Source: an uncultured Brachyspira sp. (lineage in GTDB: Bacteria > Spirochaetota > Brachyspiria > Brachyspirales > Brachyspiraceae). From it: a DNA stretch of 35,739 nucleotides. Positions 16,272 through 25,553 of the stretch are shown here, piece by piece. Every line of letters begins with the position of its first letter. The stretch's first letter is position 1. A program made the translations under genes and the position numbers. Under the pieces are notes generated by a model, which saw only the letters and a list, made by a program, of their open reading frames with translations, ran no database searches and was not told the DNA's origin. The stretch is from assembly GCF_949287625.1 (NCBI RefSeq), contig NZ_CASEGO010000013.1:1-35739 (forward strand). The letters run 5' to 3'.

Positions 16272-17324
16272 ATGATTAAGAAATTTTCATCAATATTATT
16301 AAGTTTATTAGCTGTATTATTTTTTATAAGCTGTTCTGCATCTATTGTAGATTCTACACAGCCTTTAAAATATGAAGAGGTTGTAGGTAACGGTGATGTT
16401 ATAGAGACAACAAAAGAACCGCAGGCTACCACAGACAATTCTATAATAAACGAATTTTTACAAAAACATAATGGTGCCTATTATGCCCAATATGAAGACG
16501 GAAGCCTTGATGTACGATATATATTAGATGGTAATACAATATATAATGGTTATGGTTCAGTAGTAGATGCAACAACTAGAATATTGCTTGAAAATAAACT
16601 TCAAGTATATACAGCAGGAAAAGACAGCAGTACAGTTTCTGGATATGATATGAATGATGAAATGTATACTTTAAACTTTGGAGAAGATGGAAATATTTAT
16701 CTTTTTGCAAATGCTGTATTTAAGCAGGAAAACTATTCATCACAAAAAGGATATTCCACCCCTATCGGAGAGCCTATAGAAGGATTAAAATCATATTCTT
16801 ACAATTATTACTATTATGACTACGATGATAGTAAAAAATACTACATACTTATAGATACTTTAGGACAAATCTATATGGACGATAACTTTGCTATAAATTA
16901 TTCAAAAGCTTCATTAACTAACGGAAATGTATTAACAATAACATATACTCAGTCCGGAGGTAAAACCAGTAAACAAGATTTATACTTCTATAATAATAAA
17001 TTGATATATGGAAATACTTGGATAAATAATCAGCTTCAGTATGAAAAATTAATAAGACATGATTCATTCAGCACATATACTGGAACATATGTATCCGATG
17101 ATAATACTATAACATTAACTGTTACAGCAGGACAAATAACATTAAGTACTTTAAGCAAATATGATACGCCTGTAATTACTGGAAATGTTTTAACAATATA
17201 TAAATACTCTTCAAGATACCCTACCCAAGAACATAAAATTGTATTTAGCGATGATAAAACTCAGGCCGTATATACCAAACCAGACGGAAGCGGAACTGTT
17301 ACATTAAAAAAACAAGGTGCTTAA
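16272..17324 (+). CDS. Lipoprotein of unknown function, beta-rich and Tyr-rich
   Basis: The 350-residue protein begins with a lipoprotein signal peptide (KKFSSILLSLLAVLFFISCS), the lipobox Cys being residue 21. The mature chain is beta-rich, with Tyr-rich segments (SYSYNYYYYDYDD) and a final domain (about 265-350) whose TGTYVSDDNTITLTVTAGQI pattern recalls small lipocalin-like barrels of bacterial lipoproteins. I do not recognise the family. AGGA lies 8 bp before the ATG and a TATAAT is at 16207-16212, though with no good -35. It is a single-gene unit ending at the terminator at 17346-17383. The 457 bp between this gene and the ATPase hold the riboswitch and the two divergent promoter regions. 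Confidence 0.8.
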   Translation: MIKKFSSILLSLLAVLFFISCSASIVDSTQPLKYEEVVGNGDVIETTKEPQATTDNSIINEFLQKHNGAYYAQYEDGSLDVRYILDGNTIYNGYGSVVDATTRILLENKLQVYTAGKDSSTVSGYDMNDEMYTLNFGEDGNIYLFANAVFKQENYSSQKGYSTPIGEPIEGLKSYSYNYYYYDYDDSKKYYILIDTLGQIYMDDNFAINYSKASLTNGNVLTITYTQSGGKTSKQDLYFYNNKLIYGNTWINNQLQYEKLIRHDSFSTYTGTYVSDDNTITLTVTAGQITLSTLSKYDTPVITGNVLTIYKYSSRYPTQEHKIVFSDDKTQAVYTKPDGSGTVTLKKQGA

Positions 17325-17345
17325 CCAATAATAAATAAATTATTT

Positions 17346-17383
17346 AAAAAACCTATTCATAAATTAATATGTATAGGTTTTTT
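17346..17383 (+). terminator. Terminator after the lipoprotein gene
   Basis: Two 15-base arms (AAAAAACCTATTCAT and ATGTATAGGTTTTTT) pair with one mismatch around an 8-base loop. The T-rich 3' arm supplies the U-run on the plus strand. Confidence 0.8.
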
Positions 17384-17455
17384 AATAAAATTTATAATTG
17401 AAAAAAAATTTATTATATGATATCCTAACTAATAATATTCTTTTTGGAGTAATAA

Positions 17456-17680
17456 ATGAGAAGAGGTAAAAAAAATCCGTTTCAAAAAGAAGTAGAGAGA
17501 AAATTTGGAAGCAGCGGATTTGAACTTAATTCTTTCATGTCTGGAACTAAAAAAATGAAAGTTACTAAAGAAGAAATAGAAGATAGATACGATATAACTC
17601 TTGATCAGTTTGCTTATTTTGCTCAGGTTGCGGGATACAAAGTGCTTGCTGACAGTAAATCGCTTATAATATTTAAATAG
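17456..17680 (+). CDS. Small basic protein of unknown function (74 aa)
   Basis: A 74-residue soluble protein with a basic start (MRRGKKNPFQKEVERKF) and a compact C-terminal half (KEEIEDRYDITLDQFAYFAQ) that may form two helices and a beta hairpin. I recognise no family. A good GGAG precedes the ATG by 6 bp, and the gene ends only 10 bp before the pyridoxal-kinase-like gene, so the two are probably cotranscribed and translationally coupled. Codon use matches the neighbours, which supports a real gene. Confidence 0.7.
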   Translation: MRRGKKNPFQKEVERKFGSSGFELNSFMSGTKKMKVTKEEIEDRYDITLDQFAYFAQVAGYKVLADSKSLIIFK

Positions 17681-17690
17681 TAATAGTATT

Positions 17691-18506
17691 ATGAAAAAAG
17701 ATTTTAATGTACTTCTTCTTAATGATTTATGTTCGTATGGAAAGGCTTCTTTAACTGTTAATATACCAGTATTATCATATTTTGGAATAAAAGTTTCACC
17801 GCTTATAAGTGTTTTACTTTCAAATCATACCGCTTTTGAATCATTTTGTGCTTTTGATTTAACCGAGCAGTTGGAAAAAATAACAGAACAATTAAAATTA
17901 AGAAATCCAAAATTTGATGCCTTTTATGTTGGATGGATATCTTCTGGAAAACAGCCTGATATTGTAATAGATATTATAAAACATTTTAATATAGACACTA
18001 TTCTAATAGATCCTATACTTGGAGATAATGGTAAATTATACCCTTCTATGTCAGAAGAGCATGTTATATCTATGAAAAACATAATAAAGCATGCAGATAT
18101 AATAACACCCAATATAACAGAGTTAGCTGTATTACTGGATAAAGACCCTTCCAATAAATATTCAGAAAATGAAGTAAAACAAATGGCTCAGGATATTTCA
18201 AAAATGGGACCTAAAACTGTAATAGTTACAAGTGTATCAAAAGATGAATACATAGGCTGCTTATGCTATGAGAATAATAATTTTATTACAAGCTATTACC
18301 CTAAAATAAATATAATGATACCTGGCACTGGAGATGCTTTCGGTTCTTCTTTATTAGGATATATACTTAAAGGTCATTCAATAAAAGAATCATTAGAAAA
18401 AGCCACCAAATTTATATACAAGGCAGTAGAACTATCAGTAAAAGATAATGATGACAGACTCTACGGCATATCTATAGAAAAAAGACTTCATTTGCTTGAC
18501 GATTAA
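17691..18506 (+). CDS. Pyridoxal/pyridoxamine kinase-like protein (PfkB/ribokinase fold)
   Basis: The 271-residue protein matches PdxY-type kinases: DLCSYGKASLTVNIPVL at the substrate lip, LIDPILGDNGKLY, TPNITELAVLL, and the anion hole with catalytic D215 in PGTGDAFGSS. These enzymes phosphorylate vitamin B6 vitamers to supply pyridoxal 5'-phosphate; some relatives phosphorylate hydroxymethylpyrimidine, so the exact substrate is open. It has no obvious Shine-Dalgarno sequence and follows the 74-residue gene by 10 bp. It converges on the PLP-dependent malY-like gene, whose cofactor it could make, although the two are on opposite strands. Confidence 0.87.
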   Translation: MKKDFNVLLLNDLCSYGKASLTVNIPVLSYFGIKVSPLISVLLSNHTAFESFCAFDLTEQLEKITEQLKLRNPKFDAFYVGWISSGKQPDIVIDIIKHFNIDTILIDPILGDNGKLYPSMSEEHVISMKNIIKHADIITPNITELAVLLDKDPSNKYSENEVKQMAQDISKMGPKTVIVTSVSKDEYIGCLCYENNNFITSYYPKINIMIPGTGDAFGSSLLGYILKGHSIKESLEKATKFIYKAVELSVKDNDDRLYGISIEKRLHLLDD

Positions 18507-18593
18507 AAATAATATTAATATTTGTTAATTTTTATTAACGGCATAAAATAAAATACTTTCATTAAATATAATGCAGAACTTAATGATGATTAA

Positions 18594-19778
18594 TTATAAG
18601 TTTATTATATTATTTGATTTCATATATTCAATAGTCTTAGTTATTCTACCCATACAATCTTTTATTTTACTTATAGAACAAGCACAATTAATTCTTATAA
18701 AAGTCTTTCCTTCCTCACCATATATAGATCCATTCATTATAGCAACCTTACCTATTTCTATTAAATATTTTTGAAAAACCTCTTCAGATATATTCAATTT
18801 AGAATAATCAATCCAAGCAAAATACGAACCTTCCGGAATATATGAGTTTAGCATTGGTATGTTCTTATTCAAATAAGAAACTATATAATTTATATTACTA
18901 TTTACATATGCTAATAACTCATCAACCCAATAATCGCATTTATTATAAGCTGTCATAGTTGCTATTATTGCTAATATCGGAGGCGAAGATAAAGCATCTC
19001 TATCCTTTAATATATTTAAATAGTCATTTCTATCTTTATTATTTCTTATAAATAGATAAGAGCCTCCTAAAGCAGGTATATTAAAAGTTTTTGAAGCAGA
19101 AGTGCATAACATCATATTATCATAATCATCAACAGAAAGTATTGGTATATGTTTTTTATTGTATACTATATCCATATGTATTTCATCTGATATTATATAT
19201 ACATTATATTTTTTACAAATATCCACTAGCTTTTTAAGTTCATCAATATCCCAAACTCTTCCTACAGGATTATGAGGGGAACAAAAAAGAAATATTTTAG
19301 ATATTCTGCACTTCTCCTCAAAATCTTCAAAATTTATTTCATATTTTGACTCAGTTTTTATTAAAGAAGAAGATAATATATTTCTATTATTTGCCTTTAT
19401 AGTTTTTAAAAATCCATCATAAGCAGGAGTTAATATTAATATATTATCATTAATACTAGATTTCATTCTTATGAAATTTGATACAGAATATATAACACTA
19501 GGACTATATGCGATATCATCTTTATTTATATTAAAATTAAATCTCTTTTTATACCATAATTCTATAGAATTTTTAAAATCATCATGATTCCATCTGCTAT
19601 ATCCAAATATTTTATGATTTACTCTTTTAATTAAAGCATCTATAATCTCTTGAGGCGATTGTAAATCCATATCTGATATAGTAAAAGGCAAAAGATCATT
19701 AACTCCAAACCTATCCTTAATATAATCCCATTGAGTACAGTATGTACCTTTTCTATTTATAATTGTATCAAAATCCAT
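18594..19778 (-). CDS. malY: MalY/PatB-type PLP-dependent C-S lyase (aminotransferase class I/II fold)
   Basis: The 394-residue protein has the fold-type I PLP motifs: the lysine K230 in TSASKTFNIPAL that forms the Schiff base, DEIHMDI before it, SPHNPVGRVW, and a C-terminal INCACS with the carboxylate-binding Arg (FIRINCA). The start (FDTIINRKGTYCTQWDYI) is typical of MalY/PatB cystathionine beta-lyases. In E. coli MalY cleaves C-S bonds and also represses the maltose regulator MalT. Here it follows a MalX-like EIIBC gene by 41 bp, as in the E. coli malXY pair, which supports the name; whether it regulates anything here is unknown. Confidence 0.88.
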   Translation of the reverse strand: MDFDTIINRKGTYCTQWDYIKDRFGVNDLLPFTISDMDLQSPQEIIDALIKRVNHKIFGYSRWNHDDFKNSIELWYKKRFNFNINKDDIAYSPSVIYSVSNFIRMKSSINDNILILTPAYDGFLKTIKANNRNILSSSLIKTESKYEINFEDFEEKCRISKIFLFCSPHNPVGRVWDIDELKKLVDICKKYNVYIISDEIHMDIVYNKKHIPILSVDDYDNMMLCTSASKTFNIPALGGSYLFIRNNKDRNDYLNILKDRDALSSPPILAIIATMTAYNKCDYWVDELLAYVNSNINYIVSYLNKNIPMLNSYIPEGSYFAWIDYSKLNISEEVFQKYLIEIGKVAIMNGSIYGEEGKTFIRINCACSISKIKDCMGRITKTIEYMKSNNIINL

Positions 19779-19819
19779 ATATTAATCCTAAATAAATATT
19801 TCAATATTATACAATAGAA

Positions 19820-21355
19820 TTAACTTTTTATAAGTTTATCTAATTTGTTTTTTACAACATGTACTTGAGGTCCTATAATTATTTGAAGATTAGTATCATC
19901 TAGTTTAACAACCGCTATAGCACCTGTAGCTTTTATTTCTTCCTCATTTATTAAAGCCATATCTTTGACAACCAATCTAAGTCTGGTTATACAGTTATCT
20001 AATGATACTATATTTTCTTTTCCGCCAATAGCTTTAAGCATTCTTTCTTCATCATATCCTCCAAGTTTTACACTATCACCATCATTAATAACTTCTCTTC
20101 CAGGTGTTTTCAAATCGAATTTTAATATAGCAAATTTAAATACAAAGTAATATACAGCAAACCAAACAACACCAACAACAGGAACCAAATACCAATTAGT
20201 TCTAGTACCTTGTAAAATACCAAATACTATAAAATCAATTAAATTACCATCTGTGTTTCCTATAGCAACTTTTAATATACCCATAGTCATAAAACCAAGT
20301 CCGACCATAATACAATGGAATATATAAAGTATAGGTGATATAAACAAAAATATAAACTCTAAAGGTTCAGTAATACCTCCTATAACACAAGCTATTACTC
20401 CTGAAGTTAATAATCCTTTTATTTTATTTCTATTTTCTGGTCTTGCAGTATGATATATAGCAAGTGCTACAGCAGGAAGCCCGAATAAATATGAAGGCAT
20501 TTTTCCCTGAGATAAAAATCTAGTAACATTAGGATCCAAAATACCATTTGCAAACTCTTTATAAAATATGGTTAAAGCACCTGATACAGTCTCACCATTA
20601 ACTATAGCATCTCCGCCAGCAGAAGTAAATCTTATCATAGCCACAAGTATGTGATGAAGTCCGAAAGGTCTTAATAATCCCTCTCCTGTTCCAAATAAAA
20701 ATGGTCCGAAAATACCTGCTTTTCCTATCAAATTACCTATTCCTATAATTAACTTATTGAAAGTAGGCCATATAAAAGGTATTAATAAACTTATTAAGCC
20801 AACTATAACTAAAGTAGCAATAGGCACAAATCTAGCTCCGCCAAAAAAAGCTAAAGCATCAGGAAGTTTAATTTCATGAAATTGATTATGTATTTTAGCA
20901 ACTATAATACCTATTAAAATACCGCCTAAAACACCAATATCAATACTTTGTATACCCATAACCATAGCCTGACCAGCATTTTTCATATCCTCTGCTGAAG
21001 CTAAAGTACCTGTTGCCTTTAATAAAAAATTAACAGATAAACATGATACAACAAAACCTACATAACCTGAAAAAGCAGCAACACCTTTATCGGCTCTTGC
21101 AAGACCTAATGGTATAGCGATAGCAAACATAGCTGGTAAATTAGAAAAAGCAAAAGAACCTATTGTTGCCATAAACTCAAAAAATACTTTTATGATAGGT
21201 ATTTTCAAAAATGGTAAAATTTCTGCCGTTACAGAACTAGAAAAAGAACTTCCCACTCCAAGCATAATACCGCAAGCAGCAAGTAAAGAAACCGGAAGCA
21301 TAAATGTTTTTCCTAAACCTTGAAAAAACTCCCAAAAATTTATTTTTTTATTCAT
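19820..21355 (-). CDS. malX: PTS glucose/maltose-type EIICB permease (MalX-like)
   Basis: This 511-residue permease has an N-terminal EIIC domain of about ten membrane segments (roughly 10-400, with GTGEGLLRPFGLHH and GGITEPLEFIF, the sugar-site loop). A C-terminal EIIB domain carries the phosphorylated cysteine C455 in LDNCITRLRL. No EIIA is fused, so a separate EIIA-Glc is needed and none is nearby. It belongs to the glucose/maltose/N-acetylglucosamine branch; the order with malY suggests MalX, but the sugar is not certain. GAGG precedes the ATG. A TATAAT (21386-21381, minus) and an imperfect inverted repeat at 21384-21399 lie in the 83-bp gap after the regulator. Confidence 0.88.
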   Translation of the reverse strand: MNKKINFWEFFQGLGKTFMLPVSLLAACGIMLGVGSSFSSSVTAEILPFLKIPIIKVFFEFMATIGSFAFSNLPAMFAIAIPLGLARADKGVAAFSGYVGFVVSCLSVNFLLKATGTLASAEDMKNAGQAMVMGIQSIDIGVLGGILIGIIVAKIHNQFHEIKLPDALAFFGGARFVPIATLVIVGLISLLIPFIWPTFNKLIIGIGNLIGKAGIFGPFLFGTGEGLLRPFGLHHILVAMIRFTSAGGDAIVNGETVSGALTIFYKEFANGILDPNVTRFLSQGKMPSYLFGLPAVALAIYHTARPENRNKIKGLLTSGVIACVIGGITEPLEFIFLFISPILYIFHCIMVGLGFMTMGILKVAIGNTDGNLIDFIVFGILQGTRTNWYLVPVVGVVWFAVYYFVFKFAILKFDLKTPGREVINDGDSVKLGGYDEERMLKAIGGKENIVSLDNCITRLRLVVKDMALINEEEIKATGAIAVVKLDDTNLQIIIGPQVHVVKNKLDKLIKS

Positions 21356-21383
21356 ATCACATACCTCGATACATTAGTTTATT

Positions 21384-21399
21384 ATAGATTGAATTCTAT
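21384..21399. promoter_or_regulatory. Possible operator upstream of malX
   Basis: The 16 bases ATAGATTGAATTCTAT form an imperfect inverted repeat (ATAGA/TCTAT arms around a 6-base centre) that overlaps a minus-strand TATAAT at 21386-21381, in the gap between the PRD regulator and malX. In such AT-rich DNA a repeat of this length can occur by chance. Confidence 0.3.
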
Positions 21400-21438
21400 T
21401 TATCATATAAGAAATGAAAAATCAATATAAATAATATT

Positions 21439-23211
21439 TCACTTTTTTTTGAATTTTTTTGTATAGCTGTAATATTTTTCTATTGATAAAATAATTTTCT
21501 CGGGTGTTTTCTGATTTATGATCTCTTTCATAAAATTGTTATCTTCAGAAAGTTTCATTATTTGTGATACTATCTGTAAATGTTCAGTTTTATTATTAAC
21601 TATTATAAAAAATAAAATATTAGCATCCTTATCATTAACAATAATTGATTGTTTTGATACTATTAAATGTATACAAGGTCTATTGTCTATATTATTAATA
21701 TTAATATACATATTACTGAAAAGAAATATTTTTTCTTTTATAAAAAAGTACTGCCCAAATTCTTTTACAGCATTATTCAAAATAGCAATATTTTTATTAT
21801 TGATATATTTATCATTAAAAAAAATATTTAAAATATTCTCTCTATATATATTATCTTTAATAATATATATATTTTGCTTTTTTAAAAAATTTAAAATATT
21901 GTAGTCAAAACTATCTCTTATATCATCATAAATGAATTTTGAAAATTTCCTTTTAATTTTTTCTATTAAAAGTTTTTTATCATCATAATTTTTATATATA
22001 GTTTTCATAAGCTCTTTTAATGAAATTTTATCGTACTTACATGTATAATTTTCTATAATCTTCGCTATATAATAAATTTCTTCTTCTCTTAAAGGTTCAT
22101 AGAGATATGACATATTCTTTTCTACACTATTTTTAACCATATTAAATACATTTGCATCTATATTACAAAAATCCAAATTTTTATCTATACAAAAATTATT
22201 TTTAATTCTATATATAGCTGGTAAAAGATATTTAGTAATCTCTTCTACTAAATCATTTTCTATTGCTATATTCATATCCTCCAAAATTTTTAATATAAAC
22301 TTTTCTGAAATTATCTTATTCTCATAAAAATGTTCATTATAATATTCACTTAAAAAATATTCTGTTAAATGAAGTATTTCATATTTGTAATTTTTATTAT
22401 TATGCTGAAACAAAAAATTATTAAGAACTATTTTTATTTTTTTATATTCTGGAAGTTTAATTAGAAAATCGGCATTATTTTTTTTCTTTATTATATGATT
22501 ATTCTTTATTCTCTCTAAAGTTGCTATTAAATATATAGACATTATATTTTTAAATTTATCAGAAAATTTTGATTTTAACTTTTTTTCTACTTCAAATATG
22601 ATTGTGCATATCATATTTATATCAGCTTGACCAATATATTCTTTTAATATTGATAATTCTATTTTTTCATTCGGATATACGGCATTTATATAATTTATTT
22701 TATTTGATTCTACATTGATATATTGAAGCATATTTAAAAATTTTAAATGCCTTAACTTCTTTTCATTACCGCCTAATCTTATTTTATTAGTTTCTAAATA
22801 AAAATAAAGATCAAAGCTCTTAATATATTCTTTTAAATCATTAATATCATTCTTTATAGTAGTTCTGCTTACACCAATACTTCTTTCCAACTTTGATATA
22901 ATAATATTCTTTTTAAAAAGAAAATTAAATAAAATATATTTTTTTCTCTCATCTTGCGATAACAAATACTCATTTATTGGTATTTTTTCAATAAAAGAAA
23001 TTAAGGCATCATCATCTAAATTAAAATAAAGTTTACCATTTTTTAGATATATTTCAGGCATACAGTATTTTTTTAAATGATTATTTATATTATCAATATA
23101 ATACCTTATCGCCCTAGCAGTAATTTTATATTTTACTACTAATGTATTTATAGATATTGGATTATTATTAATTTCTTTAAGTATATCTAAATAAACTTTA
23201 GTAAAACTCAT
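21439..23211 (-). CDS. PRD-domain transcriptional regulator (BglG/MtlR type) with EIIA-like C-terminus
   Basis: This 590-residue protein has the layout of PTS-controlled regulators. Two N-terminal HTH units come first (about 1-70 with ITARAIRYYID; 85-140 with IGVSRTTIKNDI), then two PRD-like domains (about 190-300 with LIATLERIKNNHII; 305-410 with LLPAIYRIKNN). A C-terminal segment (about 490-585) resembles EIIA-Fru, ending EHLQIVSQIMKLSED and TPEKIILSIEKY. At positions where PRDs normally carry phospho-His I read Tyr or Ile, and the EIIA active His region reads LFSNMY, so PTS phosphorylation control may be lost. It lies 83 bp before malX and most likely regulates malXY. Lys and Asn are very abundant. 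Confidence 0.78.
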   Translation of the reverse strand: MSFTKVYLDILKEINNNPISINTLVVKYKITARAIRYYIDNINNHLKKYCMPEIYLKNGKLYFNLDDDALISFIEKIPINEYLLSQDERKKYILFNFLFKKNIIISKLERSIGVSRTTIKNDINDLKEYIKSFDLYFYLETNKIRLGGNEKKLRHLKFLNMLQYINVESNKINYINAVYPNEKIELSILKEYIGQADINMICTIIFEVEKKLKSKFSDKFKNIMSIYLIATLERIKNNHIIKKKNNADFLIKLPEYKKIKIVLNNFLFQHNNKNYKYEILHLTEYFLSEYYNEHFYENKIISEKFILKILEDMNIAIENDLVEEITKYLLPAIYRIKNNFCIDKNLDFCNIDANVFNMVKNSVEKNMSYLYEPLREEEIYYIAKIIENYTCKYDKISLKELMKTIYKNYDDKKLLIEKIKRKFSKFIYDDIRDSFDYNILNFLKKQNIYIIKDNIYRENILNIFFNDKYINNKNIAILNNAVKEFGQYFFIKEKIFLFSNMYININNIDNRPCIHLIVSKQSIIVNDKDANILFFIIVNNKTEHLQIVSQIMKLSEDNNFMKEIINQKTPEKIILSIEKYYSYTKKFKKK

Positions 23212-23232
23212 ATTTTATTATTTTTATAAAAA

Positions 23233-25053
23233 TTAATTTAATGCTTTTAATTCTTCAACCTCTTTAGCAAAAAGTTTTAAAGCACTTTCCACTACTTCTG
23301 GTTTGGTCATATCAACACCAGCAACTTTTAAATTCTCTATAGGTGTTCTGCTTCCTCCGCTTTTTAAGAATTTCAAATAATTATCTCTGTTGGTATAGTC
23401 ATTTTTAGCATTACCTTCAAGCACTCCATTTGATAGAGCAACAGCAGCTGACATACCAGTAGCATATTTATAAACATAGAATGAACGGTAAAAATGAGGT
23501 ATTCTCAAAGCCTCTAAATCGCTTGTCTCTTCAAGCACCGCATTATCCCCAAAATATTTTTTAAGCAAATCTTTATAAACTGTTCTTATAAGCTCTAATG
23601 TTGTAGGATTACCCTCTTCAGCCTCTTTATGAATAATATGCTCAAATTCGGCAAACATAGTCTGTCTGAATACTGTAGCAACAAACCCGTTTATATCTTT
23701 ATTAAGCAAAAATGCCTTAACTTCTTTTTTACTTTCATTTTGCATAAAATAATTAAATAAAAGTTTTTCATTAAAAGTAGATGCAACTTCAGCTTCAAAT
23801 ATACTGTAATCATGATGCTGAAAAGGATTATTTTTTCTGCTGTAATAGCTATGCATACTATGTCCAGCCTCATGTGCCAATGTAAATACCGACTCAATAC
23901 TTTCATCTCTAAAGTTCATCAATATATAAGGTTCTGATACATAACAGCCTGCCGAGAATGCTCCGCTTGATTTACCTTTATTCTCATATTTGTCAACCCA
24001 TCTTGAATTAAGACCTTTTATAAGAGTAGATACATATTCATCACCCAATGGAGATAAAGCATTTTTCAAAACTTCTACTGCCTCATTAAATGTATGATTT
24101 ATTTTAATATCTTTTACTACTGGAGCATACTTGTCGTATTGTCTGAAATCAGTAATTCCTAATTTATCTGCACAGTATTTATAATAACTATGCACTGCAG
24201 GCAAAGCATTATGTACACTTTCAATCAAACTGTCATAAACGCTCACTGGTATATCATCGCCGAATAATTCCATTTCACGTACACTGTTGTAGTTTCTTAT
24301 TCTAGCATCAAATATATCCTGTTTAATTTGACTTGCATAAAGTTCTGCCAATGTGTTTTTATGATCATCATATTCTTTATAAAATTGTTCATAACTCTTT
24401 TTTCTTAATTCTCTGTCATCACTTTCCTGAAAACTAGAGAATGTTGCATGTGTTAATGGAGTTTTCTCTCCGTTATGTTCAATTTCCCCAAAATTCAAAT
24501 CAGCATCATTTAAAGTATCAAATACATTAGAAGCAGTTGAAGATAATTCGCTTTGAAGTGCCAATATTCTCTCTTCTTTTTCTGATAATGTATGAGGTTT
24601 GTATTTTAGTATTTTATTTAAATAAATTAAATAATCTTTTAATACTTCATCTTTTAAAAAACTATTCATCTTTTCATCATCTATACTCATTAATTCTGGT
24701 TCAAAATAGCTCATATTAGCAGAAATTTCCGAAGAGAGTTTTGCAAATCTAGCCACTTTCACATTAGAATCATTGTTAGTTAAATCTTCTGTTTGTCTCA
24801 AAAAAGCATAAGAACCTAATTTTTCTAAAGTTATAGAGGCCTTCATTATAGTATCTAATATATTTTTTAATTCATTTGCTGAATCTGATAATTTTCCTCT
24901 GAACTTCGAAACGTCTTTAGAAAACTCTTCCATTAGCTTAAAATCTTTTTCAAATTCTTCATCAGTTTTATATAATAAGCTCAAATCCCAAGTATCATCT
25001 ATTTTTACATTCTTTCTTTCTATTAGAGTGCTTAATTTATTTTCATTACTCAT
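23233..25053 (-). CDS. pepF: Oligoendopeptidase F (M3B zinc metallopeptidase)
   Basis: The 606-residue cytoplasmic enzyme has the M3 active site HEAGH at 394-398 (zinc ligands H394 and H398, catalytic E395) and the third ligand in the downstream FEAEVASTFNE segment. Length and the N-terminal helical domain match PepF, which cleaves peptides of about 7-17 residues. AAGGAG lies before the ATG. It is followed 21 bp later by the PRD regulator, on the same strand, but no functional link is evident; readthrough into the regulator is possible as no terminator is visible between them. Confidence 0.95.
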   Translation of the reverse strand: MSNENKLSTLIERKNVKIDDTWDLSLLYKTDEEFEKDFKLMEEFSKDVSKFRGKLSDSANELKNILDTIMKASITLEKLGSYAFLRQTEDLTNNDSNVKVARFAKLSSEISANMSYFEPELMSIDDEKMNSFLKDEVLKDYLIYLNKILKYKPHTLSEKEERILALQSELSSTASNVFDTLNDADLNFGEIEHNGEKTPLTHATFSSFQESDDRELRKKSYEQFYKEYDDHKNTLAELYASQIKQDIFDARIRNYNSVREMELFGDDIPVSVYDSLIESVHNALPAVHSYYKYCADKLGITDFRQYDKYAPVVKDIKINHTFNEAVEVLKNALSPLGDEYVSTLIKGLNSRWVDKYENKGKSSGAFSAGCYVSEPYILMNFRDESIESVFTLAHEAGHSMHSYYSRKNNPFQHHDYSIFEAEVASTFNEKLLFNYFMQNESKKEVKAFLLNKDINGFVATVFRQTMFAEFEHIIHKEAEEGNPTTLELIRTVYKDLLKKYFGDNAVLEETSDLEALRIPHFYRSFYVYKYATGMSAAVALSNGVLEGNAKNDYTNRDNYLKFLKSGGSRTPIENLKVAGVDMTKPEVVESALKLFAKEVEELKALN

Positions 25054-25208
25054 ATAATATTTGCTCCTTAAAATAATATTTTCTATTAAAACGTATATAA
25101 AACATATATAATCAATGTTTGTAAATTATACCATAATATTATATTTTACAAAATAAAAAATAATTATATAATATAATGGTATAAAATAATTATTTTGGAA
25201 ATATTATT

Positions 25209-25529
25209 TTGAAACAGTATATTCTTTTTAATGAAAAACAACAGCAAATTAAAGAATTAAATAAAATTATAAAAAATAACAAACTATCTAAATTAAATAA
25301 TGAATTAGAAAAAATATTATATAGTGAGTTAAAAGCAGGAAATAAAATAAGAGAAATATCAGTTGGAGGCTTTGGTGATGAAGATCACTTATTTATTTTT
25401 TTAAGCAGACCTTTTACTTCAAAAATAGAAGTATATACTGTAAAATATACAGAAATTAATGATCCGCATTATTGGAAGTCAGAATATACAGATTTACTAA
25501 ATAAGCAGACCATAGCTTGTTATTTTTGA
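25209..25529 (+). CDS. Small protein of unknown function (106 aa), TTG start
   Basis: A 106-residue soluble protein starting at TTG 25209, supported by TTTTGGA about 8 bp upstream and the absence of any early ATG in frame. The first half is a charged helix rich in Lys, Asn and Glu; the second has a beta pattern (IREISVGGFGDEDHLFIFLS, IEVYTVKYT). I recognise no family. It is followed 24 bp later by a small membrane protein with its own AAGGAG, so the pair is probably one transcript, divergent from pepF. Confidence 0.65.
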   Translation: MKQYILFNEKQQQIKELNKIIKNNKLSKLNNELEKILYSELKAGNKIREISVGGFGDEDHLFIFLSRPFTSKIEVYTVKYTEINDPHYWKSEYTDLLNKQTIACYF

Positions 25530-25553
25530 AAAATTATAATTAAGGAGATAAAA

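Noticed and set aside
18520..18545. Terminator between the pyridoxal-kinase-like and malY genes
   Set aside because: Only a 5-6 bp A/T stem (GTTAAT/ATTAAC) is present; too weak to call in such AT-rich sequence.
21518..21904. 128-codon plus-strand hydrophobic frame inside the PRD regulator
   Set aside because: Its Ile/Leu-rich composition is the mirror of Lys/Asn-rich codons on the coding strand; it is not a membrane protein.
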